NCBI GenBank assembly: GCA_035278025.1 | Contig: DATEJK010000006.1 | Coordinates: 28,937-92,936 of the forward strand | DNA length: 64,000 nucleotides | Source of the DNA: JAICWP01 sp035278025 | GTDB taxonomy: Bacteria > Acidobacteriota > Terriglobia > Terriglobales > Acidobacteriaceae | Direction: 5' to 3' | In this document: in pieces, positions 32,341 through 40,503 of the stretch | Position numbering within the stretch: position 1 is the first letter of the stretch | Layout: each line of letters starts with the position of its first letter | Made by a program: the position numbers and the translations under genes | Notes under the pieces: generated by a model | Database searches by the model: none | What the model was told of the DNA's origin: nothing | What the model saw: only the letters and a program-made list of their open reading frames with translations

Positions 32341-33222
32341 TCACCGCGAACACTGGCTTTGGACCTGGTTATCATCTCCCGCCCGGCGTTCGGACGCAGC
32401 ACTGATCAGATAACTGGCGATGTCGTCCAATTCAGCGCGCGTCAGAGTCCGCCTGTAATTCAGCGGCATTAACGGTTCCGGGTCGTAGTCAAGCGATTGC
32501 AGGTCCGATCGCAGGAAGAGATGGAAGGCGCCATCCAGCGATTGCAATTGCACCGAAAAATTGTCCTCATTGCGAACCACACCGGTGTACTTCCCGCCGC
32601 CGCGGGTAGTAAGAGTCGCCACCTTTGCCCCGGACCGCGGGCTGGCATCCGGGGCCTCCACTGCGCGGCGGATTTCATCAGCAGAGTGGTTACAGCCGTA
32701 GCTGGTTAAGTCGCCGGCGATGAATCCTCCCTCGCCGTGAACCATATGACATGCGGAGCATTTTGCCTTTTTGAAAAACAGGGACCGCCCTTGCACAGGA
32801 CTGCCGGGCAAACGGACCGCAGCGGGGCCGCTTCCTTGCAGAGCGCGAATATGAGCCACCAGCGCTTGGAGTTCGGATCCCCGCAAATGGTGAAACGCGG
32901 GCATGCCGGTGCCGGAAACTCCGTTCAAGACTATGCGGGAGATTTGCCCGTCTGACATGCGTTGCACCTCCCTGACTGTAAGGTCCGGCGCGCGCTCGCC
33001 GCCCCGCCCATCCAATCCGTGGCACCCGGCACAACTGGAGGCGAAGAGCTGTTTCCCTCTTCCAGATAGCGCCTTACTTCCCTCCTTTTTCCGGGGCTGG
33101 CGGGAAGCGCGGACTTGTGGCCATACTGGGAAGACTGCGAGCAGGCACAGCACGGCGCCAGCCACCCTATAGATGAGAGGGCGAACCGCAAATCGGTTTT
33201 GTGCTGTTCTTACCGGACTCAC
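32341..33222 (-). CDS. Exported di-haem cytochrome c
   Basis: A 293-residue protein with an N-terminal signal anchor (LIYRVAGAVLCLLAVFPVW) and two c-type haem sites, CAGCH at residues 64-68 and CSACH at 155-159. A Met in SGTGMPAF (Met108) is a likely axial ligand of the first haem. The C-terminal region (TTRGGGKYTGVVRNEDNF, LQSLDYDPEPLMP) resembles the haem-binding domain of membrane-associated dehydrogenase-linked cytochromes in Acidobacteriota and Planctomycetes. GTG start with AAGG nine bases upstream. It could accept electrons from the PQQ dehydrogenase at 34659, though the two genes are not co-transcribed. Confidence 0.85.
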   Translation of the reverse strand: MSPVRTAQNRFAVRPLIYRVAGAVLCLLAVFPVWPQVRASRQPRKKEGSKALSGRGKQLFASSCAGCHGLDGRGGERAPDLTVREVQRMSDGQISRIVLNGVSGTGMPAFHHLRGSELQALVAHIRALQGSGPAAVRLPGSPVQGRSLFFKKAKCSACHMVHGEGGFIAGDLTSYGCNHSADEIRRAVEAPDASPRSGAKVATLTTRGGGKYTGVVRNEDNFSVQLQSLDGAFHLFLRSDLQSLDYDPEPLMPLNYRRTLTRAELDDIASYLISAASERRAGDDNQVQSQCSR

Positions 33223-33310
33223 TGCGAAACACCTTACCTGATCCAGGCTTTCCCCGGTTGTGGCAAGCCTGGAAGAAAGAAGCCCGATCCCATACCAGTG
33301 AGGTGGGGAA

Positions 33311-33763
33311 TCAGTGTTCTTTTACCGCAATTGCGGAGATCTCAATGCGCGCATGATTTACCAGGCCAGCGGCTTGCACCGTGGTGCGCGTGGGCTTGGG
33401 GTCGGGAAGAAAACCCTTGTAGACCTTATTCATCTCCGGAAACTCATTGATATCGGCGAGGTATACGTTCACCGCCACGATGTCTTTGAGTTCAAAGCCG
33501 GCCTGCTTCACAATTCTCGCGATATTTTCCAGGGTAGCCTGGGTCTGTTGGCTAATCCCGCCCGGCTTCAACTTGCCCTGCTGGTCAGTTCCCTGCTGCC
33601 CGGAAACATAGAGGGTATTGCCCACTACGATGCCGTCGCTGAATGGAAGACCCTCGCCTCCTGCTATAACTTTCTTTTGCTGCGCGCAAGCCAGCGACGC
33701 GAAGGTCATGCAAAACAGCGCTAAGACTGCCAGACCAAAAACTGCAGAAGATTGCCGCCTCAT
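33311..33763 (-). CDS. Secreted RidA-family protein
   Basis: A 150-residue RidA/YjgF/UK114 protein with a Sec signal (MRRQSSAVFGLAVLALFCMT, cleavage near ACAQQ). Family motifs: GLPFSDGIVVGNTLYVSGQQ, QATLENIARIVKQAGFELKD, NVYLADINEFPEMN, and PTRTTVQAAGL with the Arg used for carboxylate binding and imine hydrolysis, then ARIEISAIA with the conserved Glu. GGAGAA ribosome site. RidA proteins hydrolyse reactive enamines or imines made by PLP enzymes and are normally cytoplasmic, so the signal peptide is notable. Divergent from the RraA gene 103 bp away. Confidence 0.88.
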   Translation of the reverse strand: MRRQSSAVFGLAVLALFCMTFASLACAQQKKVIAGGEGLPFSDGIVVGNTLYVSGQQGTDQQGKLKPGGISQQTQATLENIARIVKQAGFELKDIVAVNVYLADINEFPEMNKVYKGFLPDPKPTRTTVQAAGLVNHARIEISAIAVKEH

Positions 33764-33866
33764 GTTGAATTTCTCCTTTGCGGCCGGAGGTCGTTTCCGG
33801 CCTGCTCTTTCACACCGGGCAAAACGATGGTAGAGTCCGCGCACATATATACAACCTGGAGGGTTC

Positions 33867-34646
33867 ATGAACAAATTTTCTTTTCCCGCAGGGACAAAAC
33901 GAACTTCCGGCTTATGCCTGCTGGTGTTGATGCTGGCACTGGCGGTGGCGGCCGCCGTGGCCTACGCCCAGGCTCCCAGTGCTGCGTCTAACAATCCCGC
34001 CACCGCGCTCCTCGACGGGTTCCGGCACGTCGAAGTCGCCTCAGTTTCCGATGCGGTAGAGCAGATCACCGGGAAGAAGATGTACATGACGCATCAGATG
34101 CGCCCCATTTTTCCCGCCAAGTTCGCCGGCTCTGCCCTCACCGTATTGCTGAAGAAGGACGAGGGGAACCGCGACCCCAAAGCGCTCAGCGGCATGGTGG
34201 CCGCCATTGACCAGGGCAAGGCCGGCTCGGTGTACGTCATGGTGGTGGAGGACGGCGCCAATATCGCCGGCATGGGCGGGTTGATGGGAACCGCCATGGC
34301 AGCAAGGGATTTTTCGGGCGCCGTCATTGATGGAGGCGTGCGCGACCTGCCGCAGCTTCGCAAGATTGCCTTTCCAGTCTTTGCCACCGGCGTTGTTCCA
34401 TCCACCTCGGTGGGACACTATCGCTTCGCCGGCGCTAACATTCCCGTGGTCTGCGACGGCGTAACCGTTAATCCAGATGATATTGTAGTTGCCGATTCCG
34501 ATGGCGTGGTCGTGGTTCCACGCGGCAAAGCACAATCCGTTCTGGCCTTGGCCGAACAAATGGACTTCAAGGAACACTCGATGTATTCCTACATTGAAAA
34601 ATACAAATCGCTCGGCGAAGCCATCCGCAAGTTTGGGCGCCTGTGA
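33867..34646 (+). CDS. Secreted RraA-like (HMG/CHA aldolase fold) protein
   Basis: A 259-residue protein with a signal peptide (LCLLVLMLALAVAAAVAYAQ). The RraA fold is shown by VSDAVEQITGKK, GSALTVLLKKDEG, and GGLMGTAMAARDFSGAVIDG followed by GVRDLPQL with the Arg-Asp pair that binds pyruvate and metal in class II aldolases of this fold. The acidic residue usually following the GG loop is absent. Strong GGAGGG ribosome site. Starts the plus-strand operon with the PQQ dehydrogenase, whose frame begins right at its stop. Aldolase or decarboxylase activity is inferred from fold. Confidence 0.85.
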   Translation: MNKFSFPAGTKRTSGLCLLVLMLALAVAAAVAYAQAPSAASNNPATALLDGFRHVEVASVSDAVEQITGKKMYMTHQMRPIFPAKFAGSALTVLLKKDEGNRDPKALSGMVAAIDQGKAGSVYVMVVEDGANIAGMGGLMGTAMAARDFSGAVIDGGVRDLPQLRKIAFPVFATGVVPSTSVGHYRFAGANIPVVCDGVTVNPDDIVVADSDGVVVVPRGKAQSVLALAEQMDFKEHSMYSYIEKYKSLGEAIRKFGRL

Positions 34647-34658
34647 TTGCGGCCGGTG

Positions 34659-36356
34659 ATGAGGCCGATGCCAGACGACATCCAGGCAAGCACCCATTTG
34701 AAGCCGGCGGCAAAGACCCAGCGTCCCGGGGGACATCTGCGCACGTTGCTTTTGACGGTGTTGCTCGGCGCATTGCTTTGCCCTCTGGCCGCCTCTCAGA
34801 GCAGCTCAGAGATTTCAGCCGTCATTGACGTTCAGCCCGCGGACCTGCGGGCGCAGCCGGTGGCAGCCAACTGGATTTCCTATAACGGCGACTATACCGG
34901 CCGGCGCTATAGCAGCCTGGGTCAGATCCATACCGGCAACGTCGGCCATTTGCGCGCACAATGGGTATTTCACTCGCCGCTGCCCAGCGCGCTGGAAGTT
35001 ACGCCCGCCGTGGTCAATGGCATCATGCTGGTCACCGCCGCTAATGACAGCTTTGCCCTGGATGCGCGGACCGGCCGCGCAATCTGGCACTACAGCCGGC
35101 CGATCAGTGAAGGGTTGATAGATGACGCCGCGCAACACGTGAGCCGCGGAGTGGCGCTGTGGCGCTCCCGTGTGTACGTGGAAACCGACAATGCGCACCT
35201 GCTCTGCCTGGACGCGCGCTCCGGTCACCTGCTGTGGGACGTCGCCTATGCCCCGGCCGGGAATTACGGCGCTACCAGCGCGCCTCTGGTGGTCCGCGAC
35301 AAGGTGCTGGTTGGAACCTCAGGCGGCGATGATGGCGTGCGCGGCTTCCTCGCCGCCTTCGATGCCCGCACTGGCAAGCTGGCGTGGCGTTTCTGGACGA
35401 TTCCGGCTCCCGGCGAGCCCGGCTCCTCCAGTTGGCCGGGCAAGAGTTATTTGCGTGGCGGCGGCACCACCTGGATGCCCGGCAGCTATGACCCCGAACT
35501 GAACACGCTGTACTGGACCACCAGCAATCCTTCGCCCGACTTCGACGGCAGCGTTCGCCCTGGCGACGACCTTTATACTGACTGCGTGCTGGCGCTCGAC
35601 CCGGATACCGGAAAGCTCAAATGGTATTTCCAGTTCACGCCTCATGATCTGTTCGACTATGACGCAACCGAAACCCCGGTACTGCTCGACGCCGATTACC
35701 AGGGCCGGCCGCGAAAATTGCTGCTGCAGGCAAATCGTAATGGTTTTGTTTACGTGCTGGATCGCACCGACGGACAGTTTCTATCCGCGACTCCTTTTGT
35801 GGACAAGCTCAACTGGGCGAAGGGCGTGGATGCGAAGGGACGTCCCATCCGTAGCGGCATCAAGCCTTCCCCCGGCGGCACCCGCATCTGCCCCAGTTAC
35901 GCGGGAGCCACGAACTGGTTCTCTCCCTCATATAATCCCGCCACCGGCCTTCTGTACTTTCTGGCGCTGGAAGATTGCGAACTGTACTTCACCAAGCCGC
36001 AAACATTCGTCCCAGGACGGACTTATTATGCGAGCGGGGTGCGGAGAATTCCCGGCGAGCATGCCCAGAAACTGCTGCTCGCTTACGACTTAAGCGAAGG
36101 CAAAATCGCCTGGAGGTATAAGCAGCTTGGGGATGGCTATTCCGCCGGTGGAACTCTGACCACCGCGGGAGGGCTGGTGTTTTTCGGCGATAATGCGGAC
36201 TCGTTCGAGGCGGTGAATGCCCAGACGGGAAAGCCGCTGTGGCACTTTAACACCGGACAAGCGCTACATGCCTCGCCCATGACCTATGCCATCAATGGTA
36301 AGCAGTATGTGGCCATTGCCGCGGGCAGCGATATCTTTGCTTTTGCTTTGCCCTGA
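34659..36356 (+). CDS. PQQ-dependent alcohol/sugar dehydrogenase with lanthanide-type motif
   Basis: About 565 residues, a quinoprotein of the methanol/ethanol dehydrogenase family without a cytochrome domain. After a signal peptide (LLLTVLLGALLCPLAAS) come the propeller repeats: VAANWISYNGDYTGRRYSSL, GRAIWHYSRP, TGKLKWYFQFTPHD, and the closing GGLVFFGDNADSFEAVNAQT with GKPLWHFNTGQ. The catalytic Asp is in HDLFDYDATE (35643-35672), and a second Asp two residues on is the feature associated with lanthanide-dependent enzymes. Several in-frame starts exist (TTG 34647, GTG 34656, ATG 34659, ATG 34668); none has a clear ribosome site, suggesting coupling to RraA. Confidence 0.86.
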   Translation: MRPMPDDIQASTHLKPAAKTQRPGGHLRTLLLTVLLGALLCPLAASQSSSEISAVIDVQPADLRAQPVAANWISYNGDYTGRRYSSLGQIHTGNVGHLRAQWVFHSPLPSALEVTPAVVNGIMLVTAANDSFALDARTGRAIWHYSRPISEGLIDDAAQHVSRGVALWRSRVYVETDNAHLLCLDARSGHLLWDVAYAPAGNYGATSAPLVVRDKVLVGTSGGDDGVRGFLAAFDARTGKLAWRFWTIPAPGEPGSSSWPGKSYLRGGGTTWMPGSYDPELNTLYWTTSNPSPDFDGSVRPGDDLYTDCVLALDPDTGKLKWYFQFTPHDLFDYDATETPVLLDADYQGRPRKLLLQANRNGFVYVLDRTDGQFLSATPFVDKLNWAKGVDAKGRPIRSGIKPSPGGTRICPSYAGATNWFSPSYNPATGLLYFLALEDCELYFTKPQTFVPGRTYYASGVRRIPGEHAQKLLLAYDLSEGKIAWRYKQLGDGYSAGGTLTTAGGLVFFGDNADSFEAVNAQTGKPLWHFNTGQALHASPMTYAINGKQYVAIAAGSDIFAFALP

Positions 36357-36399
36357 TCAATTGCAGATTTATGAACTTCACTTTAACGGGAGGAACAAT

Positions 36400-36900
36400 A
36401 TGACAGCAAACCTCACAAGAAGGAAGTTTGGCTTCGGGCTCGGTTCCCTTCTCTCCGCCGCCGGGATCGCGGGCGGGCTGAGCTTCACCAGAAAGGCGGA
36501 GGCGCAGGTCGCCAATGGCGTTCAGAAGCTTGATTACGACGGCAAACCGGCCAGCGGCAAGCAGATGATCACCTCGCTCATTGTGCACAACGGTTTGATC
36601 TATATCTCCGGCCAGGGCGCCAATGATGCCGGCGCCGTCCAGCACAACGACATTGAAAACCACACCCGCAAGGTGATGGAAAACGTCAAAAAACTGGTGG
36701 AAGCCGGGGGCGGCACCATGGACAGCATCCTGCAGCTAACCGTTTATCTCGCCAAGCTGGACGATTATGATGGCATGAACCAGGTGTTCAAGACCTATTT
36801 CCCCCATGGCGGCCCGGCGCGCACCACCATCGCGGTGGCGGGCGTGCCCGGTCATTCGCTGCTGGAAATCAACTGTATCGCCGCCGTAACCCGCAAGTGA
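36400..36900 (+). CDS. Tat-exported RidA-family protein
   Basis: A 166-residue RidA protein with a twin-arginine signal (TRRKFGFGLGSLLSAAGIAG, cleavage near AEA). The RidA core follows: HNGLIYISGQGANDAGAV, RKVMENVKKLVEAGGGTMDS, VYLAKLDDYDGMNQVF and GGPARTTIAVAGV with the catalytic-type Arg, LLEINCIAAV with the Glu. GGGAGGA ribosome site. It sits directly before the SelA-like PLP enzyme, 17 bp away, and both have Tat signals, consistent with a joint job in the periplasm: the PLP enzyme would release an enamine and RidA would hydrolyse it. Confidence 0.88.
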   Translation: MTANLTRRKFGFGLGSLLSAAGIAGGLSFTRKAEAQVANGVQKLDYDGKPASGKQMITSLIVHNGLIYISGQGANDAGAVQHNDIENHTRKVMENVKKLVEAGGGTMDSILQLTVYLAKLDDYDGMNQVFKTYFPHGGPARTTIAVAGVPGHSLLEINCIAAVTRK

Positions 36901-36917
36901 GGAGAGGAGAATAACTG

Positions 36918-38171
36918 ATGGCACTTCGTGACAAATGGAATCGTCGTAGTTTTTTGGGCTCGCTTGGGGTGATCGCCGGCTCCGCTCTCAGCGGCGTGAA
37001 ATTGATGGGGGAGCCGCAACCGCGCAGCGGCAACAGCGCCAAGACCGGGTTCGGCTCAACGGGCAACGTTTACGAGGAACTTGGCGTAACCACCGTCATC
37101 AATGGCCAGGGCACCATGACCTATCTGGGAGGATCCCTGATCCCGCCCGAAGTCGAGGCGGTCATGGCCGAGGCCGGACGCCACTTTGTGAACATCGTGG
37201 AACTGGAAGAGGCTGCCGGCAAAAAAATCGCCGCCATGCTCAAGCTGCCCCAGGGCTATTCCGCAATCGTAACCTCGGGCGCCGCCGGCGCCATGCAGTC
37301 CGGCCTCGCCGGAATTCTTACCGGCGATAATCCCCAGTTCATTCAGCAGTTGCCAGACCTCACCGGCATGAAGTCTGAAGTTATCATCCAAAAGACGCAC
37401 CGGAATGCTTTTGATCACCAGCTCCGCGCCACCGGAATCAAGCTGATCGAAGTTGAGACTCCAGATGAGCTCCGTCGCGCGGTCAGCCCCCGCACCGCCA
37501 TGATGCACTTCACCAATTTCGCCAACGCAGCCGGCCTGATCAAAGTGGACGAGTGGGTAAAACTGGCGGCACAGTACAAGGTCCCTACCTTCATTGATGC
37601 CGCCGCCGATACCCCGCCGGTTTCGCATCTCTGGGACTATGCCAACATGGGCTACGACCTGATCGCCTTCAGTGGCGGCAAAGCCCTGCGCGGTCCCCAG
37701 TGTGCCGGACTGCTGCTGGGAAAGCAGGACCTGGTCCACTACGCCCTGCTTAACAACAGCCCGCACGAAGATACCCTGGGCCGGGGCCAGAAGATCGGCA
37801 AAGAAGAGATTGTGGGCATGGTCAAGGCGCTGGAGATTTTCCTTAATCAGGACCATGAGGCAATTACGCGGGAATGGTGGAGCCGGCTGGACGCGGTTTC
37901 GCGCCAGGTTACCCGGGTTGCCGGCGTCAGCACCGCCTACTTTGTCCCCGACATCGCCAACCACGTGCCCCACATGCAGATCAACTGGGACCCGCGCCGC
38001 ATTTCTCTCACCCCCCAGCAGGCGGCCGACGCCCTGAAGCAGTCCAAACCCTCGATTATCCTGGCCACCAGCGAAATTGGTTTGGCCATGAACTCGTTTA
38101 TGCTGCAGCCGGGCGAAAACAAAATCATCGCCGACCGGCTGGTGCAACTGTTCCGCGCTCATTCCGCTTGA
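36918..38171 (+). CDS. Tat-exported SelA/DgaE-like PLP-dependent enzyme
   Basis: A 417-residue fold-type I PLP enzyme of the SelA-related group that includes D-glucosaminate-6-phosphate ammonia-lyase. The N-terminus NRRSFLGSLGVIAGSALSG is a Tat signal. Core motifs are VTTVINGQGTMTYLGGSLIP, ELEEAAGKKIAAML, VTSGAAGAMQSGLAG (cofactor phosphate cup), FIDAAADTPP (Asp228 to the pyridine nitrogen) and AFSGGKALRGPQCAG with Lys255 as the Schiff-base lysine. Relatives eliminate ammonia or water from sugar-acid substrates in the cytoplasm; export folded through Tat would keep the cofactor bound. Selenocysteine synthesis is very unlikely here. Confidence 0.86.
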   Translation: MALRDKWNRRSFLGSLGVIAGSALSGVKLMGEPQPRSGNSAKTGFGSTGNVYEELGVTTVINGQGTMTYLGGSLIPPEVEAVMAEAGRHFVNIVELEEAAGKKIAAMLKLPQGYSAIVTSGAAGAMQSGLAGILTGDNPQFIQQLPDLTGMKSEVIIQKTHRNAFDHQLRATGIKLIEVETPDELRRAVSPRTAMMHFTNFANAAGLIKVDEWVKLAAQYKVPTFIDAAADTPPVSHLWDYANMGYDLIAFSGGKALRGPQCAGLLLGKQDLVHYALLNNSPHEDTLGRGQKIGKEEIVGMVKALEIFLNQDHEAITREWWSRLDAVSRQVTRVAGVSTAYFVPDIANHVPHMQINWDPRRISLTPQQAADALKQSKPSIILATSEIGLAMNSFMLQPGENKIIADRLVQLFRAHSA

Positions 38172-38175
38172 GAGT

Positions 38176-39099
38176 ATGGGCGAGCTTTCTGGCCGAACCA
38201 TGACAAAGCCTTTCGCAGTTGTCATTTTGCTTATGGCCGGGTCGTTGCTGGTTCCGGCCCACGCCCAACTGGGTCTGTTCTCCAAAGACCAGCGTGTCAC
38301 CTTCACTCCCGACTGGCATGGCGAGCGCTTCCCCGACGGTCGGCCCCGCGTGCCCGATGCCGTGCTGCAACGGTTGAAGAATGTAACCGCGGACGAAGCC
38401 TGGGACGTTCTGCAGGATTCCGGTTACCGCAACCAGTTCGAGGGCAACTGGAAAATCATCAATCCCGGCGAAAGGCTGGTCGGGCGCGTGGTCACGGCTG
38501 TATTCATGCCGCGGCGTCCCGACGTTGACGCCGTGGTGGAGGCGAACGGAAAGAAGGAAGGCAGAATCGGAGGGCAAAACTCCTGGGTCATTGACACTCT
38601 CAAGCCAGGCGATGTTCTGGTCGTGGACCTGTTCGGAAAAATCCGTTACGGAACCTTTGCCGGGGACAATCTCTCCACCTCTATTTTTTCCAAGAGCCAC
38701 AATGGCCTCATCGTGAACGGCTCGGTCCGCGATGTCACCGGAATCCAGCAGATTCACGGCTTCCAGGTGTTTGTGCGCGGTGTGGACCCTTCCGCTCTCG
38801 AGCAGGTCACCCTGATGGGCATCAATGTTCCCATCCGCATCGGCAGCGTGACCGTCATGCCTGGCGATATCGCCATCGGGGATCCCGAAGGGCTCACCTT
38901 CGTGCCTCCGCAATTAGCGGAAAAAGTGGCCGATGATACTGAGATGGATCACATGGTGGATGACTGGGGCCACATGATGCTGCGTGAAGGCAAATACACG
39001 CCCGGCCAGATTGACGGCAAGTGGACGAAATCCATGGTCGAGCAGTTCAACCAGTGGCTGCAGCAAAAGGGGTCGAAGTTGCGCATGCCGGTGCGATAA
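38176..39099 (+). CDS. Secreted RraA-like protein
   Basis: A 307-residue protein with a Sec signal (TKPFAVVILLMAGSLLVPAH). The RraA-like core is clear: VTADEAWDVLQDSGY, GERLVGRVVTAVFMPRR, LKPGDVLVVDLFGKI, AGDNLSTSIFSKSHNGLIVN and GSVRDVTGIQQI with the conserved Arg-Asp, then RIGSVTVMPGDIAIGDPEGL. It retains the acidic GD residue missing from the copy at 33867 and has a longer C-terminus (about 60 residues past the core). The start could also be the ATG at 38200. Follows the PLP enzyme stop by 4 bp and is followed closely by an MFS transporter, so it belongs to the same operon. Confidence 0.84.
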   Translation: MGELSGRTMTKPFAVVILLMAGSLLVPAHAQLGLFSKDQRVTFTPDWHGERFPDGRPRVPDAVLQRLKNVTADEAWDVLQDSGYRNQFEGNWKIINPGERLVGRVVTAVFMPRRPDVDAVVEANGKKEGRIGGQNSWVIDTLKPGDVLVVDLFGKIRYGTFAGDNLSTSIFSKSHNGLIVNGSVRDVTGIQQIHGFQVFVRGVDPSALEQVTLMGINVPIRIGSVTVMPGDIAIGDPEGLTFVPPQLAEKVADDTEMDHMVDDWGHMMLREGKYTPGQIDGKWTKSMVEQFNQWLQQKGSKLRMPVR

Positions 39100-39137
39100 G
39101 CCCCCGCAACAGCATTCTGGGAACAAGGAGCCACAAG

Positions 39138-40499
39138 CTGCCTCTCCAGGCCACAAGCCGCGTACGCTTCCTGCTGGTTTTCTGGCTTTTTATCTTGAGC
39201 TCGGTAGCTTTCCTCGACCGGGTGAATATCTCCATTGCGGGAAGCTCCATTCGTGGAGAGTACCGCTTCACCAATGTCGAACTGGGATGGATATTCAGCT
39301 CGTTCCTGGTCGGGTATGCGCTGTTTCAAACCGTGGGGGGACGCCTGGCGGATCGCCTGGGACCGCGGCGGGTGCTGGCCGCGGGAGTATTGTGGTGGGG
39401 AATCTTTACCGCCCTGACGGCGGCCGTGCCTTCCGGCATCGCATCCGCGCTGCTCTTGTTTATTTCCGTCCGCTTCCTGCTGGGCGCGGGCGAGGCGGTA
39501 ATCTATCCCGCCTCCAACCAGTTCGTCGCGCGCTGGATTCCCACCCAGGAGCGAGGCATCGCGAACGGCTGGATCTTCGCCGGCGTGGGCGCCGGAGCCG
39601 GCTTCACTCCCCCGCTGGTCACCTACATCATGCTGCACCACGGCTGGCGCGCTTCCTTCTGGGTCTGCGCTCTGATTGGGGTCGCCAGCGGCACAGTGTG
39701 GTATCTCATCGCCCGCGACCGCCCAGACCAGCACCCGCGCGTTTCGCCAGCCGAGTTGCACACCATCAACTCCGGGCTCAGCCTGCAGGGAGATGATCGC
39801 AGCAAAAACCCCGTTCAGGCTCGGAACCAGGGCGGCGAGCTTGTCTCCTGGCTCGCTATGTTAAAGAGCCGCGACGTGATGGCAGTTACCGTGAGTTATT
39901 TCTGCTACGGCTATGTGGCCTGGATCTTCTTCAGCTGGTTCTACATTTATCTGGCCACCGTGCGCGGACTGAATCTGAAGGCGAGCGCCTTCTACGCCAT
40001 GCTTCCGTTCCTCGCCATGGCGGCCTGCTGCCCGCTCGGCGGGCTGATCAGTGACCGCCTTACCAGCTGGCGCGGCGCCCGAGTGGGAAGATGCGGCGTG
40101 GCGGCTGTGTCCATTGCACTGGCGGCCGTGTTTCTGCTGTTCGGCTCCGAAGTCGCCGGGGCGCGATTGGCCAGCGTGGTGCTGGCAGGTGGGGCCGGCG
40201 CTCTCTATCTCTCCCAGAGTTCTTTTTGGTCGGTTACGGCGGACATCGCCGGCCCTTCGTCAGGCTCGGTTTCTGGCTTCATGAATATGGGGGCGCAGTT
40301 GGGCGGAGCGCTCACCGCTTCCTTAACTCCGGCGATTGCCACCCGGTTCGGCTGGACAGCTTCCTTTCTCGTCGCCGCCGCTCTCTGCGGCGTGGGCGCC
40401 CTGGCCTGGTTGTTTGTGGATCCTGCCCGCACCCTTGCCGGCCAAAACACCCCGGGCTCTCGGCCGGCGGTCGCAAGGGCTCCCATGGGTCGCAGCTGA
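39138..40499 (+). CDS. MFS transporter, anion:cation symporter (ACS) type; probable CTG start
   Basis: About 453 residues with twelve hydrophobic helices. ACS-family marks: FLDRVNISIAGSSIRGEYRF, VGYALFQTVGGRLADRLGPR and GVLWWGIFTALTAAV in the first half, typical of hexuronate, glucarate or other organic-acid symporters. No ATG, GTG or TTG begins the first helix region. A CTG at 39138 lies seven bases after AAGGAG and gives the usual family length. The only standard in-frame start is a GTG at 39021, buried 79 bp inside the RraA gene with no ribosome site. It would import a sugar acid or related anion made by the exported enzymes. Confidence 0.85.
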   Translation: MPLQATSRVRFLLVFWLFILSSVAFLDRVNISIAGSSIRGEYRFTNVELGWIFSSFLVGYALFQTVGGRLADRLGPRRVLAAGVLWWGIFTALTAAVPSGIASALLLFISVRFLLGAGEAVIYPASNQFVARWIPTQERGIANGWIFAGVGAGAGFTPPLVTYIMLHHGWRASFWVCALIGVASGTVWYLIARDRPDQHPRVSPAELHTINSGLSLQGDDRSKNPVQARNQGGELVSWLAMLKSRDVMAVTVSYFCYGYVAWIFFSWFYIYLATVRGLNLKASAFYAMLPFLAMAACCPLGGLISDRLTSWRGARVGRCGVAAVSIALAAVFLLFGSEVAGARLASVVLAGGAGALYLSQSSFWSVTADIAGPSSGSVSGFMNMGAQLGGALTASLTPAIATRFGWTASFLVAAALCGVGALAWLFVDPARTLAGQNTPGSRPAVARAPMGRS

Positions 40500-40503
40500 A
40501 GCA

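Noticed and set aside
33782..33802. GGCCGGA/TCCGGCC hairpin between the RidA and RraA genes
   Set aside because: Stable stem but no T-run on either side and not clearly placed for attenuation; too little to call a regulatory element.
37056..38306. 416-residue minus-strand frame opposite the SelA-like gene
   Set aside because: Antisense shadow; the plus strand encodes a complete PLP enzyme with Tat signal.
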